Source of the DNA: Bradyrhizobium liaoningense
GTDB lineage: Bacteria > Pseudomonadota > Alphaproteobacteria > Rhizobiales > Xanthobacteraceae
Length of the DNA: 64,000 bases
Direction: 5' to 3'
Assembly: GCF_018130825.1 (NCBI RefSeq)
Contig: NZ_JAFCJS010000001.1
Location: 1,116,001-1,180,000 of the forward strand
Positions 25,114 to 35,109 of the stretch are shown piece after piece; the first letter of the stretch is position 1; every line of letters starts with the position of its first letter. Both the position numbers and the translations under genes were made by a program. The notes below the pieces were generated by a model that did no database searches, was not told the origin of the DNA, and saw nothing but the letters and a program-made list of their open reading frames with translations.

Positions 25114-25270
25114 CCCTTCTCCCCTTGCGGGAGTAAGGTGGCGCGGAGCGCCGGATGAGGGGTATCTCTCCGCGAATTTAACGATAGTGGGACTCGCGGA
25201 GAGATACACCTCACCCGTCTCGCCGCGACGCGGCGAGCCGCCCTCTCCCACAACAAGGGGAGAGGGTAAG
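25114..25270. repeat. Intergenic palindromic repeat (CCCCTCTCCC type)
   Basis: The ends CCCCTTCTCCCCTTGCGGG and AACAAGGGGAGAGGGT form an imperfect inverted repeat, and inner arms GGGTATCTCTCCGCG and CGCGGAGAGATACACC pair well. It fills the gap between the DoxX promoter and the malic enzyme stop. I recognise this as a repeat common between genes in Bradyrhizobium; the copy number cannot be checked here. Confidence 0.75.
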
Positions 25271-25278
25271 ATCGCCCC

Positions 25279-27588
25279 TTACGTAAACAGCGTCGGCTGC
25301 TGCCGGGCTGCGCGTTCCTGCGCCTCCACGACCGCGACCGCGGTCATGTTGAGGATGCCGCGCGCGGTCACCGAGGGCGTGAGGATGTGCGCCGGGCGGG
25401 CCGGACCGACCAGGATCGGGCCGACGGGCAGCGCGTCCGCCAGCGACTTGATCATCTGATAGGCGACGTTGGCGGTGTCCAGCGTCGGCATGATCATGAT
25501 GTTGGCCTCGCCCTCGAGCTTGGAATGCGGCAGGACCATGCGGCGGGCGGCGGCGGAGAGCGCGGTGTCGCCCTGCATCTCGCCGTCGGCCTCGATCTCC
25601 GGATGCTTCTCCTTCAGAAGCTGCGTCGCCCGGCGCATCTTGCGCGAGGATTCGGTGTCGTAGCTGCCGAAATCCGAATGCGAGACGAAGGCGATCTTCG
25701 GCTTGATGTTGAAGCGCTGGACGTGGACCGCGGCGAGCGAGGCGATCTCGGCAAGCTCCTCCGCGCTCGGATTGGGGCGGACCTGCGTGTCGGCGATGAA
25801 GAAGGCGCCCTTGCTGGTGATCAGCAGCGCCAGCGCCGCATAGTCGCTGATCCCCGGCGAGAATCCGACGATCTCGCGGACATGGCGCAGATGGCTCATG
25901 TAGCGGCCCTCGACGCCGCAGAGCATCGCATCCGCCTCCCCGCGCGTCACCGCGAGCGCGGCGATGACCGTGTTGTTGGTGCGCACCACCGTGCGGGCCG
26001 CATCGGGCGTCACGCCGCGGCGGCCGGCGACCTCGACGTAGGACTGCACATAGGAGCGGTAGCGCGGATCGTCCTCGGGATTGACGAGATCGAAATCGCG
26101 GCCGGCCTTAATCGAGAGGCCGAAGCGCTTGATGCGCGCCTCCACCACCGACGGGCGGCCGACCAGTATCGGCGTCGCCAGCTTCTCCTCCAACACGACT
26201 TGCGTCGCGCGCAGCACGCGCTCGTCCTCGCCTTCGGCGTAGATCACACGCACCGGCTGGGTCTTGGCCTTGGCGAACATCGGCTTCATGACGAGGCCGG
26301 AGCGGAAGGCGAAGCGCTCGAGCAGCGCAGCATATTCGTCGAAATTGGTGATGGGACGCGTCGCCACGCCGGACTCCATCGCGGCCTTCGCAACCGCAGG
26401 CGCCACGCGCAGGATGAGCCTTGGATCGAACGGGCTCGGAATGAGCGAGCCCGGACCAAAGCCGCCCGCCTCGCCGGTGTCAAAGCCCTGCGCGACCGCA
26501 TCGGACGGCGCCTCGCGCGCGAGCTGTGCGATGGCCTCGACCGCGGCGTGCTTCATCTCCTCGTTGATGGCGCTGGCGCCGACATCGAGCGCGCCGCGGA
26601 AGATGAAGGGGAAGCACAGGACGTTGTTGACCTGGTTCGGATAGTCGGAGCGACCGGTGCAGATCATGGCGTCGGGGCGCACCTTGCGCGCCTCCTCCGG
26701 CATGATCTCCGGAGTCGGATTGGCGAGCGCCATGATCAGCGGCTTCTCGCCCATCGCCTGCGCCATCTCGGGCTTGAGCACGCCCGGTGCCGACAGCCCG
26801 ATGAAGATGTCGGCGCCGCCGATGACGTCGCCCAGCGTGCGCTTGTCGGTCTCCTGCGCATAGACCGCCTTCCAGCGGTCCATCGAGGTGTTGCGGCCCT
26901 CATGCACGAGACCATCGATGTCGCAGACCCAGATGTTCTTGCGCTGCGCGCCCATCGACACCAGCAGATTGAGCGTCGCGATGGCCGCGGCCCCTGCCCC
27001 TGATGCCACGATCTTGACGTCGGACAGCTTCTTGCCGTTCAGGCGGAGGCCATTGGTGATGGCGGCGGCGACGATGATCGCGGTGCCGTGCTGGTCGTCA
27101 TGAAATACCGGGATCTTCATGCGCTCCTTCAGCCGCGCCTCGATCTCGAAACATTCCGGCCCGCGGATGTCTTCCAGATTGATGCCGCCGAAGGTCGGCT
27201 CGAGCGCCGCCACCGTCTCGACCACGCGGTCGATGGTGTCGGCGGCGATCTCGATGTCGAACACGTCGATGCCGGCGAATTTCTTGAACAGGACGGCCTT
27301 GCCCTCCATCACCGGCTTCGAGGCCAGCGGGCCGATATTGCCGAGGCCGAGCACCGCGGTGCCGTTCGAGACCACGGCGACCAGATTGGCGCGCGTGGTC
27401 AGCGTGGCGGCCTCGGCCGGGTTCTTGGCGATCTCGGTGCAGGCAGCCGCAACGCCCGGAGAATAGGCCAGCGCGAGGTCGCGTTGGTTGGCAAGCGGCT
27501 TGCTCGCCTGGATCTCGAGCTTTCCGGGGCGCGGCAGACGATGGTAGGCGAGCGCCGCCTGGTGGAGATCATCAGAATAGGACGACAT
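25279..27588 (-). CDS. maeB: Malic enzyme with C-terminal phosphotransacetylase-like domain
   Basis: A 769-residue MaeB/Dme/Tme-type enzyme converting malate to pyruvate with NAD(P)+. The N-terminal malic enzyme part (1-430) has [54 protein letters not shown] and the nucleotide-binding [16 protein letters not shown]. The C-terminal part (about 440-765) is phosphotransacetylase-like, starting [14 protein letters not shown], and is thought regulatory in rhizobial malic enzymes. Rhizobia have both NAD- and NADP-dependent forms with this layout, and I cannot say which this is. In nodulating species the NAD form feeds nitrogen fixation. Confidence 0.93.
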   Translation of the reverse strand: MSSYSDDLHQAALAYHRLPRPGKLEIQASKPLANQRDLALAYSPGVAAACTEIAKNPAEAATLTTRANLVAVVSNGTAVLGLGNIGPLASKPVMEGKAVLFKKFAGIDVFDIEIAADTIDRVVETVAALEPTFGGINLEDIRGPECFEIEARLKERMKIPVFHDDQHGTAIIVAAAITNGLRLNGKKLSDVKIVASGAGAAAIATLNLLVSMGAQRKNIWVCDIDGLVHEGRNTSMDRWKAVYAQETDKRTLGDVIGGADIFIGLSAPGVLKPEMAQAMGEKPLIMALANPTPEIMPEEARKVRPDAMICTGRSDYPNQVNNVLCFPFIFRGALDVGASAINEEMKHAAVEAIAQLAREAPSDAVAQGFDTGEAGGFGPGSLIPSPFDPRLILRVAPAVAKAAMESGVATRPITNFDEYAALLERFAFRSGLVMKPMFAKAKTQPVRVIYAEGEDERVLRATQVVLEEKLATPILVGRPSVVEARIKRFGLSIKAGRDFDLVNPEDDPRYRSYVQSYVEVAGRRGVTPDAARTVVRTNNTVIAALAVTRGEADAMLCGVEGRYMSHLRHVREIVGFSPGISDYAALALLITSKGAFFIADTQVRPNPSAEELAEIASLAAVHVQRFNIKPKIAFVSHSDFGSYDTESSRKMRRATQLLKEKHPEIEADGEMQGDTALSAAARRMVLPHSKLEGEANIMIMPTLDTANVAYQMIKSLADALPVGPILVGPARPAHILTPSVTARGILNMTAVAVVEAQERAARQQPTLFT

Positions 27589-27835
27589 GCGGTGTCTCGC
27601 CTCGCGTTACCGGCCTCAAAAATGCACGATCCGGAGCGGCCGTCCAAGCGGACGGTATTTCCGGGTCGTGGAAACGGGATGAAGCACGGCCGAAGCCCCG
27701 GTGGCAACATCGGATTGCGCCCCCATCAACAGGGCGCACGGTCAAATATTTGAAAACCATAGCTTTCCCTGGACCGCACGGCATTTCGCGAATATGGCAG
27801 GTTGCGCAGTGCAAAACGAGCAACTGGAGCTGGGA

Positions 27836-29803
27836 ATGAAGCGCATCCTGATCGGCCTGGTCGTGGCGGCCGTGCTCGCCACGGGCGGATGGTTCGGCGT
27901 CAACCTCTACGTCCAGCACCGGGCCATTGCCGAGATCGAGGCGGCGTTCGAACAGGTGCGTGCCGGCGGCGGCAAGGCGAGCCACGGCAAGATCGGGTTC
28001 GATCTGCCGAGCCGCACCCTCACCATCGAGGAGGTCAATGTCGAGCCGGGCCGAGGCCCCCTGGCCGGCATCAAGGCTGCGAGCTTCAAGGCCGTCGGCG
28101 TTCGTCAAGTCGACGAGGCCCGTATTGCGGCCGACAATGTCGCGATCGATGGCGTGGAGTTGGCGATCGACGGCGCCGTGGGTGCGGCGGGCATGAAGAT
28201 GACTTACAAGATCCCGCAGCTCACGTTGACTGATTATTCCGGGCCCGCCCGCATGCAGGGCGCGCCGGCCTCGGACTCCATTCTCGACGCATACCGTTTT
28301 GGGCTCGAGCAATTTGCAAACGTTGCGGCCGCCTCGCTCAACGTGCCAACCATAACCGCCGCAATGACCGGAGTGACCGGGGGAGGAACCGGCGAGGTTA
28401 CCTATTCGGGACTGATGTTCCGCAATATCAATCGCGGCAAGATTGAAGCGGTAAAGATGGACCGCGCTGTTGTCGCCATCAATGTGCAACAGCCACGTCC
28501 AGATAAAGTCACCACGGGCTTCTCCGACGTGACTATCGACGATTTCGACGCAAACGTCGTGATCGCCGCGCTCAATCCGGAAAAGGCAAACGACGACAGC
28601 TATCACCGTGTTTATCGGCAGATATCAACCGCATACGCCATGACTTCGACTTCCGGCATCGGCGCGAAAATCGGACGCATCCTGGTCGAGGACATTGCAT
28701 ATCAGCCGTCGAAATTTCGTCCTGCAGAGCTGCTGGCCGTTCTGCCGAAGGACCCGTCTGCATCTCAGAGCCCGGCGCAGATACGCGAATTGATGGAGAA
28801 GGTCGCAAACCTTTATGACGGCGCGCGGGTCGGCAAGGTGACAATCGCCGATTTGTCGATGGACACACCGCAGGGCGCCGCAAAGCTCAACGCCATCAGA
28901 TATTCCCAGGGCGAGTTCGCGCTGGAAGGCCTCGATGCGCCCTCGCCCCAAGGTCAGTTCAAGATGGAGCGCTTCGCGCTGAAATCCTTCAGCGTCACGA
29001 ACCTGATGCGCTGGGCAGCGGACCTCACGAAGAACGTCGGGCGGCCCCCCTCGCCGGATCAGATGCTGGGCCTGTTCGGCGTGCTGGCAGGCGCGGAGAT
29101 CAAGGGCGTGGCGGCCCCCTACAAGGCCACCAAGAAGCTCGTCACGATCGACACGTTGAGCCTGGACTGGGGGCAACTGGTCGGCCCGATTCCGAGCAAG
29201 GCGCATCTGGTTGCCAAATTCGTCACGCCAACCGATCCGTCCGATCCGAAGCAGCTCCCATTGATTGCCAGCGGGATCGACAAGCTCGCGATCGACCTCG
29301 ATCTCGGCGCGGCGTGGGCCGAGCAGTCCAACAGCTTCTCCCTGACGCCGGCGACGCTCGACATCGGAGGGATCGCAAGGGCTCAATTGCGTGTCGCTCT
29401 CGGCAACGTGCCGCGCGAGGTGTTTTCGGCCGATCCCGCCCAACTCATGGGCCAGGCGGCCCGGATCGAGGCCGGCGCGCTCGAGTTCTCGTTGCGCGAC
29501 AATGGCGGCGTCGATTCCGCGGCGACGCAATATGCACGCGGCAAGAATGTGAGCCGAGACGCCGCGCGTCAGGCGCTCGCAGACAGCGTTCGGGTGCACC
29601 GGGCGGACGTCGCCGCCGCCAATCCGGACGCGGGCACGGCGGTGGATGCGATCGCGAGCTTTGTCGAGACGCCGGGCCAGACGCTCGTCATCAAGCTCAC
29701 ACCCCGCGCCAAGGCACCGCTGATGCAATTGATGCAGCTTCTGCAAACCGACCCGCAGAGCGCGCTGGCGCAGTTCAGGATCGAGGCGTCGACGGGGCTG
29801 TAG
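27836..29803 (+). CDS. Large membrane-anchored periplasmic protein of unknown function
   Basis: A 655-residue protein with one N-terminal membrane anchor (MKRILIGLVVAAVLATGGWFGV) and no other hydrophobic segment, so most of it should lie in the periplasm. The body is rich in beta-type repeats such as GKIGFDLPSRTLTIEEVNVE and KVTIADLSMDTPQG, reminiscent of AsmA/DUF945-type lipid-handling proteins, but I cannot name a family. The start is ATG 27836 after GGAGCTGGGA. The segment 28290-28640 is less GC-rich than its surroundings. It is divergent from maeB across about 250 bases. Confidence 0.75.
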   Translation: MKRILIGLVVAAVLATGGWFGVNLYVQHRAIAEIEAAFEQVRAGGGKASHGKIGFDLPSRTLTIEEVNVEPGRGPLAGIKAASFKAVGVRQVDEARIAADNVAIDGVELAIDGAVGAAGMKMTYKIPQLTLTDYSGPARMQGAPASDSILDAYRFGLEQFANVAAASLNVPTITAAMTGVTGGGTGEVTYSGLMFRNINRGKIEAVKMDRAVVAINVQQPRPDKVTTGFSDVTIDDFDANVVIAALNPEKANDDSYHRVYRQISTAYAMTSTSGIGAKIGRILVEDIAYQPSKFRPAELLAVLPKDPSASQSPAQIRELMEKVANLYDGARVGKVTIADLSMDTPQGAAKLNAIRYSQGEFALEGLDAPSPQGQFKMERFALKSFSVTNLMRWAADLTKNVGRPPSPDQMLGLFGVLAGAEIKGVAAPYKATKKLVTIDTLSLDWGQLVGPIPSKAHLVAKFVTPTDPSDPKQLPLIASGIDKLAIDLDLGAAWAEQSNSFSLTPATLDIGGIARAQLRVALGNVPREVFSADPAQLMGQAARIEAGALEFSLRDNGGVDSAATQYARGKNVSRDAARQALADSVRVHRADVAAANPDAGTAVDAIASFVETPGQTLVIKLTPRAKAPLMQLMQLLQTDPQSALAQFRIEASTGL

Positions 29804-29805
29804 GT

Positions 29806-29943
29806 CTCGTGTCCCGGACGCGGCGCAGCGCGTAAGCGTTGCGACGCTGAGCCGGGACTCAGAAAGTTTGTGGTTCGCTGAAACATGGGCCCGGCTCAGC
29901 AGCGCGCCGCTAAAGAAGCGCTGCGCTGCGTCCGGGGCACGAG
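29806..29943. repeat. Intergenic repeat with CTCGTGTCCCGGACGC ends
   Basis: The element begins CTCGTGTCCCGGACGC and ends GCGTCCGGGGCACGAG, nearly perfect terminal inverted repeats. Inner arms around GAGCCGGG and CCCGGCTC also pair. It lies immediately between the stops of two convergent genes and could serve as a bidirectional terminator. I recall this repeat as frequent in Bradyrhizobium. Confidence 0.75.
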
Positions 29944-29944
29944 A

Positions 29945-31717
29945 TCACTTCTGCGGCAGGTTCACCCGCACATGCAGCTCGCGGAGCTGTTTTGTGGTGG
30001 CTTCCGACGGCGCGCCCATCAGCAGGTCCATGGCCTGCTGGTTCATCGGGAACAGCGAGATCTCGCGCAGGTTCGTGGTGCCGCAGAGCAGCATGACGAT
30101 GCGGTCGACGCCCGCAGCCATGCCGCCATGCGGCGGTGCGCCATACTGGAAGGCGCGGTACATGCCGCCGAAGCGGTCGACCACTTCCTGCTCGCCGTAG
30201 CCTGCGATCTCGAACGCCTTCACCATCGCTTCCGGCACGTGGTTGCGGATACCGCCCGAGGCGATCTCGTAGCCGTTACAGGTAATGTCGTACTGGAACG
30301 CCTTGATGGTCAGCGGATCCTGGCCCTTCAGCGCTTCAAGACCGCCCTGCGGCATCGAGAACGGGTTGTGCGAGAAGTCGACCTTCTTGTCGTCCTCGTT
30401 GTACTCGTACATCGGGAAGTCGACGATCCAGGCGAGCTCGAACCGCTCCTTGTCGGTGAGGTTCAATTCCTCGCCGACCTTGTTGCGGGCAAGGCCAGAG
30501 AACTTCCAGAACTTGTCGGGATCGCCGGCGACGAAGAAGGCGGCGTCGCCTTCCTTGGTGCCGAGCTGCGCGCGGATCGCGGCGGTGCGCTCAGGCCCGA
30601 TGTTGTTCGCGAGGGGACCGGCGCCCTCGCCGCCCTCGCGCCACATGATGTAGCCGAGGCCGGGCTGGCCTTCGCCTTGCGCCCACGAGTTCATGCGGTC
30701 GCAGAACGCGCGGCTGCCGCCGCCAGCGGCCGGGATCGCCCAGACCTGGTTCTTGGGATCCTCGAGCATGCGCGCGAAAACCTTGAAGCCGGAGCCGCGG
30801 AAGTGCTCGGAGACGTCCTGCATCTCGATGGGGTTGCGCAGGTCCGGCTTGTCGCTGCCGTATTTGCGCAGCGCCTCGGCGAACGGAATGCGGCGCCAGT
30901 TCTTGCTCACCGGCTTGCCCTTGGCGAACTCCTCGAACACCCCGGTGATGACGGGCTCCATCGCCGCGAAGACGTCTTCCTGCGTGACAAAGCTCATCTC
31001 GACGTCGAGCTGGTAGAACTCGCCGGGCAGACGGTCGGCGCGCGGGTCCTCGTCGCGGAAGCAGGGCGCGATCTGGAAGTAGCGGTCGAAGCCCGACATC
31101 ATCAGCAGCTGCTTGTACTGCTGCGGCGCCTGCGGCAACGCGTAGAACTTGCCCGGATGGATGCGCGAGGGCACCAGGAAGTCGCGAGCGCCTTCCGGCG
31201 AGGACGCGGTCAGGATCGGCGTGTTGAACTCGAAGAAGCCCTGCCCCTCCATCCGCCGGCGCATCGACTTGATGATCTCGACGCGCGTCATGATGTTCTG
31301 GTGCAGCTTTTCGCGCCGCAGGTCGAGGAAGCGGTACTTCAGGCGGATGTCTTCGGGATATTCCTGGTCGCCGAACACCGGCAGCGGCAGGTCGCCGGCC
31401 GGGCCCAGCACCTCGATCTCGCTGACATAGACCTCGACCTTGCCGGTCGGCAGGTCGTCATTGTCGGTGCCCTCGGGGCGGCGGCGGACCTTGCCGTCCA
31501 TCTTGACCACGAATTCGGAGCGCAGCTTTTCGGCCAGCGAGAACGCCGGCGAGTCCGGGTCGACCACGCACTGGGTGAGGCCGTAATGGTCGCGCAAATC
31601 GATGAACAGCACGCCGCCATGGTCGCGAACGCGATGGACCCAACCCGAGAGGCGGATGGTCTCGCCGATGTTGCTCTCGCGGAGCGCGCCGCATGTATGT
31701 GACCGGTAGCGATGCAT
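29945..31717 (-). CDS. aspS: Aspartyl-tRNA synthetase
   Basis: A 590-residue class II synthetase with the full bacterial layout. The N-terminal OB-fold anticodon domain (1-110, [26 protein letters not shown]) is followed by motif 2 with [22 protein letters not shown] and a bacterial GAD insertion. Motif 3 contains [15 protein letters not shown] near residue 540. It charges tRNA-Asp, and may also charge tRNA-Asn where asnS is absent. ATG 31717 is the conserved start. Confidence 0.98.
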   Translation of the reverse strand: MHRYRSHTCGALRESNIGETIRLSGWVHRVRDHGGVLFIDLRDHYGLTQCVVDPDSPAFSLAEKLRSEFVVKMDGKVRRRPEGTDNDDLPTGKVEVYVSEIEVLGPAGDLPLPVFGDQEYPEDIRLKYRFLDLRREKLHQNIMTRVEIIKSMRRRMEGQGFFEFNTPILTASSPEGARDFLVPSRIHPGKFYALPQAPQQYKQLLMMSGFDRYFQIAPCFRDEDPRADRLPGEFYQLDVEMSFVTQEDVFAAMEPVITGVFEEFAKGKPVSKNWRRIPFAEALRKYGSDKPDLRNPIEMQDVSEHFRGSGFKVFARMLEDPKNQVWAIPAAGGGSRAFCDRMNSWAQGEGQPGLGYIMWREGGEGAGPLANNIGPERTAAIRAQLGTKEGDAAFFVAGDPDKFWKFSGLARNKVGEELNLTDKERFELAWIVDFPMYEYNEDDKKVDFSHNPFSMPQGGLEALKGQDPLTIKAFQYDITCNGYEIASGGIRNHVPEAMVKAFEIAGYGEQEVVDRFGGMYRAFQYGAPPHGGMAAGVDRIVMLLCGTTNLREISLFPMNQQAMDLLMGAPSEATTKQLRELHVRVNLPQK

Positions 31718-31914
31718 GGTCGTCCCAAAATCAATGTCGGAGGAAGCGAATCGGACCGCCTCAAACGGCCGGTCCGAAGTTGCGGCAGGGTTTACCCGAC
31801 GAGGCCCGGGGCGGCAACCAAGGGAACGGGCTGTTTTGAGCCCGGAAGGCCCATTTTTGGCCGATCCGGCCTCACGTCTTTGCCATCCGGCGTTCCCCGC
31901 CTATCTTTACCTCC

Positions 31915-33387
31915 ATGACCGTCCATTTCCCCTTCCAGAACTCCTATTCGGCGCTGCCGGACAGCTTCTTTGCCCGCGTCGCGCCGACCCCCGTGGCCGC
32001 CCCCCGGCTGATCAAGCTGAACCGGTCGCTGGCGGTCCAGCTCGGGCTCGATCCGGACCTGCTGGAGACCCCGGAGGGGGCCGAGATCCTGGCCGGCAAG
32101 ACGGTTCCCGCCGGGGCCGATCCCATCGCCATGGCCTATGCCGGCCACCAGTTCGGGCAATTCGTGCCCCAGCTCGGCGACGGCCGCGCCATCCTACTCG
32201 GCGAGGTCATCGACAAAGACGGTGTCCGCCGCGACATCCAGCTCAAGGGATCTGGCCCCACCCCGTTCTCCCGCCGCGGCGACGGACGTGCGGCGCTAGG
32301 GCCGGTCTTGCGCGAATACATCGTCAGCGAAGCGATGTACGCGCTCGGCATTCCGACCACCCGCTCGCTCGCCGCCGTCGTCACCGGCGAGCACGTCATC
32401 CGCGAGACCGCGCTGCCCGGCGCGGTGCTGACCCGCATCGCCTCCAGCCATATCCGGGTCGGCACCTTCCAGTTCTTCGCAGTCCGCCGGGACACCGAGG
32501 CCATCCGCCGGCTCGCCGATCATGTCATCGTCCGGCACTATCCGGAGCTGCTCCACGTCGAACGGCCCTATCACGACCTGCTCGCGGCCGTCGTCGCGCG
32601 CCAGGCCGATCTCGTCGCGCGCTGGCTGCTGGTTGGCTTCATCCACGGCGTGATGAACACGGACAACTCATCGATCTCGGGCGAGACCATCGATTACGGC
32701 CCCTGTGCCTTCATGGACGCCTACAATCCCGCGCAGGTGTTTTCGTCGATCGACGAGATGGGCCGCTACGCCTACGCCAACCAGCCGCGTATTGGCTTGT
32801 GGAATCTGACGCGCCTCGCCGAATGCCTGCTGCCGCTGTTCTCCGACGATCAGGAGAAGGCGGTGGCCGAAGCCCAGGACATTCTCGGCGCCTTCGCCGA
32901 GATCTTCAGCGACGCCTATCAGGCCGGTCTGCGCAAGAAGGTCGGCCTGTTCACCGAGCGCGACGGCGACGAGGCGCTGATCCAGGACCTGCTCGACGCC
33001 ATGGCGAAGAACCAGGCCGACTTCACCCTCACCTTCCGCAAGCTCGGCGACGCTGCAGCCGATGACGGCGCGGACGTGCGCGCGCAGTTCATGGAGCCCG
33101 CAGCCTTCGACGAGTGGGCCGGCCGCTGGCGCGCGCGCATCGCGCTGGAGCCGCAGAGCGCAGCGGAACGGCAGGCCGCGATGCACGCCGTCAATCCCAT
33201 CTTCATCCCGCGCAACCACCGCGTCGAGGCCGTGATCCAGGCCGCGGTGAACGATGACAACTACGCGCCGTTCGAGGAGTTGGTGAAGGTGCTGGGCAAG
33301 CCGTACGAGGACCAGCCGGAGTATGCGGCCTACGCCGATCCGCCGCTGCCGGATCAGCGGGTGCTGCAGACGTTCTGCGGGACGTAG
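31915..33387 (+). CDS. selO: SelO-type protein AMPylase (YdiU/UPF0061)
   Basis: A 490-residue pseudokinase-fold protein that transfers AMP to protein Ser/Thr/Tyr. Family blocks are [71 protein letters not shown], and the active-site [25 protein letters not shown] (catalytic Asn and metal-binding Asp). It ends in FCGT, where the Cys replaces the selenocysteine of eukaryotic SelO. ATG 31915, divergent from aspS. Known SelO proteins act in redox stress. Confidence 0.95.
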   Translation: MTVHFPFQNSYSALPDSFFARVAPTPVAAPRLIKLNRSLAVQLGLDPDLLETPEGAEILAGKTVPAGADPIAMAYAGHQFGQFVPQLGDGRAILLGEVIDKDGVRRDIQLKGSGPTPFSRRGDGRAALGPVLREYIVSEAMYALGIPTTRSLAAVVTGEHVIRETALPGAVLTRIASSHIRVGTFQFFAVRRDTEAIRRLADHVIVRHYPELLHVERPYHDLLAAVVARQADLVARWLLVGFIHGVMNTDNSSISGETIDYGPCAFMDAYNPAQVFSSIDEMGRYAYANQPRIGLWNLTRLAECLLPLFSDDQEKAVAEAQDILGAFAEIFSDAYQAGLRKKVGLFTERDGDEALIQDLLDAMAKNQADFTLTFRKLGDAAADDGADVRAQFMEPAAFDEWAGRWRARIALEPQSAAERQAAMHAVNPIFIPRNHRVEAVIQAAVNDDNYAPFEELVKVLGKPYEDQPEYAAYADPPLPDQRVLQTFCGT

Positions 33388-33401
33388 CGACAAGCGCGGT
33401 G

Positions 33402-33516
33402 CGTAGGGTGGATTAGCCCGCGGATGCGCGAAGCGCAGTCCGCAGGCGTAATCCACCACTTCTCGCAACAAGCGGAAAGTAAAGAGGTGGATTACGCTTC
33501 GCTAATCCACCCTACG
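33402..33516. repeat. REP-type palindrome, left of the RAYT gene
   Basis: Opens with CGTAGGGTGGATTAG and closes with CTAATCCACCCTACG. Inside, GCAGTCCGCAGGCGTAATCCACC and GGTGGATTACGC form further arms. The same hairpin arms occur at 34101-34128 and 38284-38399. It starts 15 bases after the selO stop and ends 14 bases before the RAYT stop. Confidence 0.85.
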
Positions 33517-33529
33517 GACCATGCTGGCG

Positions 33530-34063
33530 TTACGCCCGCTCACCGAACTCGCCTGCGATCTTGGTGTCACCGCCCCAATCCTCGGGAAACAGCCCGGCGC
33601 GCACATCGCGGTGAAACGACGAGTACGGCCAGTCACACACCTTCGAGACATGCCCGTGCTTGACGGGATTGTAATAGCAATACTCGACGTGGCGCGCGTA
33701 GTCGGCCTCATCGCGAATGAAATGCTCCCAAAACCGGCGCTGCCATATACCGCGTTCGTTCCGTGAGGCACGGACTGCGCTCAGCCGCTCATTCGCCGGG
33801 AGTGCCTTGGCAAAACGTGACTTGATCAACCGCCAGCGCACCGAAAAATTAGCGTCATCTGACGGCAGTTTCCAGATTGCGTGGAGATGATCCGGCAAAA
33901 CTACGAAAGCAACGATCTTGAAAGGATGGCTCTGGCGTGTTGCGGCGACCGCGCCGCGTAAGATTTCGATCTGATCGGTCAAGAGAGACTGCCGCCGATC
34001 GAGCAGGTTCATGGTGAAGAACCAGCATCCTCCGGGAACGAATGCGCGGCGATAGTCGGACAT
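33530..34063 (-). CDS. REP-associated tyrosine transposase (RAYT)
   Basis: A 177-residue Y1-type HUH nuclease-like transposase of the RAYT/TnpA-REP group. It begins MSDYRRAFVPGGCWFFTMNLLDRR, has the HUH metal motif LPDHLHAIW (His59, His61) and the tyrosine region HVEYCYYNPVKHGHV (candidate Tyr128). Length and order of motifs are as in known RAYTs, with no truncation visible. ATG 34063 is the family-typical start; the frame is open six codons further. It is framed by REP palindromes of one sequence family, as expected for an enzyme that acts on those hairpins. Confidence 0.93.
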   Translation of the reverse strand: MSDYRRAFVPGGCWFFTMNLLDRRQSLLTDQIEILRGAVAATRQSHPFKIVAFVVLPDHLHAIWKLPSDDANFSVRWRLIKSRFAKALPANERLSAVRASRNERGIWQRRFWEHFIRDEADYARHVEYCYYNPVKHGHVSKVCDWPYSSFHRDVRAGLFPEDWGGDTKIAGEFGERA

Positions 34064-34100
34064 TCGAAATGAATAGCACAACTTGAAGTTGGCTTACAGC

Positions 34101-34128
34101 GGTGGATTACGCCTTCGGCTAATCCACC
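34101..34128. repeat. REP hairpin, right of the RAYT gene
   Basis: GGTGGATTA and TAATCCACC pair perfectly around a CGCCTTCGGC loop, followed by CTACGG as in the other copies. It lies 38 bases upstream of the RAYT start. Together with the left copy it brackets the gene. Confidence 0.85.
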
Positions 34129-34161
34129 CTACGGCCTTGGCCGTTGTGGACACGGGAACCG

Positions 34162-34179
34162 CTGTCATCAAACTGAAAC
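34162..34179 (+). promoter_or_regulatory. Pho-box-like site upstream of the phosphodiesterase-ugp operon
   Basis: CTGTCAT, four bases (CAAA), then CTGAAAC. The first heptamer equals the PhoB consensus; the second keeps 4 of 7 positions. CGCTCTAAC follows at 34185, the same string that follows the clear Pho box before ppk. It lies 78 bases before the operon start. Phosphate control fits the gene content. Confidence 0.5.
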
Positions 34180-34256
34180 ACACGCGCTCTAACGGGCTGG
34201 CAGGGCCGTCCTGCCGGAGGCGCCCATCCTCCAACACAGTCCCGACAAAGCGCGCC

Positions 34257-35108
34257 ATGCCCTTCAAATTCATCCACATCACCGACACGCATCTCGCGAA
34301 CCCCGGGCTGAAGCTCTACGGGCTCGATCCGCGCGCGCGGTTGGACGCGGCGATCGCCGACATCAACAAGCACCAGTCCGACGCTGCGTTTGCTGTGGTG
34401 ACCGGCGACCTCACCCATTGGGGCGAGCCGGAATCCTACGCCAATTTCGCCGACGCGATGGCCGCGCTGAAAATTCCGTACATCGCCATGGTCGGCAATC
34501 ACGACAAGCGCGTGACCTGCCTCGACAGCCTGAAAGCCGCCCCGCGCGATGCCAACGGCTTCGTGCAGGGCACCCGCACCACCGAGCACGGCCTGTTCAT
34601 CTTCCTGGATACGCTGGACGAGACCAGCCATGCCGGCGAGATGTGCGAAAGGCGCCTCGGCTGGCTCGCGAGCACACTGGCTGCCGCGCCGGCCGACCAG
34701 CAGTTCGTCGTGTTCATGCACCACCCGCCCTTCCCGGTCGGCGTCCACGCCATGGACGAGATCGCGCTGAAGCAGAGCGCCGAATTCGCGGAAGTCATCG
34801 CGCCCTACCGCTCGCGCATCCGCCACCTGTTCTTCGGCCATGTGCACCGGCCGATCTTCGGCAGCTACGGCAAGATCCCGTTCTCGACGCTGCGCGGCAC
34901 CAACCACCAGGTCTGGTTCGAGCTCGACGCTGCAGCCGCCGAGCATCTCGCCAGCCACGAGCCGCCGGCCTATGGCGTCGTGCTGATCGACCAGGAGAAC
35001 CTGGTCGTGCACAGCCACGACTTCCTCGACACCAGTCTGCGCTTCCCCTTCGAGCCACCGGCAGGAGTGGACGGCCGCGATTATGCGCTCAATTTCCCGG
35101 CGCGATGA
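34257..35108 (+). CDS. GpdQ-like glycerophosphodiesterase (metallophosphoesterase)
   Basis: A 283-residue calcineurin-fold phosphodiesterase. All dimetal motifs are present: FIHITDTHL (Asp and His), VVTGDLTHWG (Asp), VGNHDKR (Asn and His), FMHHPPFPVG (His) and FFGHVHRPIFG (two His). FMHHPPFPVGVHAMDEIA closely resembles the segment in GpdQ, which hydrolyses glycerophosphodiesters to glycerol-3-phosphate; a cyclic-nucleotide role (CpdA) is the alternative. It lies 1 base before the ugpA-like gene, so released glycerol-3-phosphate or its diesters would match the transporter. ATG 34257 chosen; the frame upstream runs through a REP. Confidence 0.85.
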   Translation: MPFKFIHITDTHLANPGLKLYGLDPRARLDAAIADINKHQSDAAFAVVTGDLTHWGEPESYANFADAMAALKIPYIAMVGNHDKRVTCLDSLKAAPRDANGFVQGTRTTEHGLFIFLDTLDETSHAGEMCERRLGWLASTLAAAPADQQFVVFMHHPPFPVGVHAMDEIALKQSAEFAEVIAPYRSRIRHLFFGHVHRPIFGSYGKIPFSTLRGTNHQVWFELDAAAAEHLASHEPPAYGVVLIDQENLVVHSHDFLDTSLRFPFEPPAGVDGRDYALNFPAR

Positions 35109-35109
35109 G

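Noticed and set aside
25387..27003. Long plus-strand frame (538 codons) opposite maeB
   Set aside because: It mirrors the codon structure of maeB on the other strand and encodes an Arg/His/Asp-rich product without any family motif; long antisense frames are normal at this GC content.
29885..31702. 605-codon plus-strand frame opposite aspS
   Set aside because: Shadow of aspS; no start signal, no recognisable domain.
33370..33387. Possible selenocysteine in selO
   Set aside because: The C-terminal position is an ordinary Cys codon followed by a normal stop; no in-frame UGA with a SECIS-like element.
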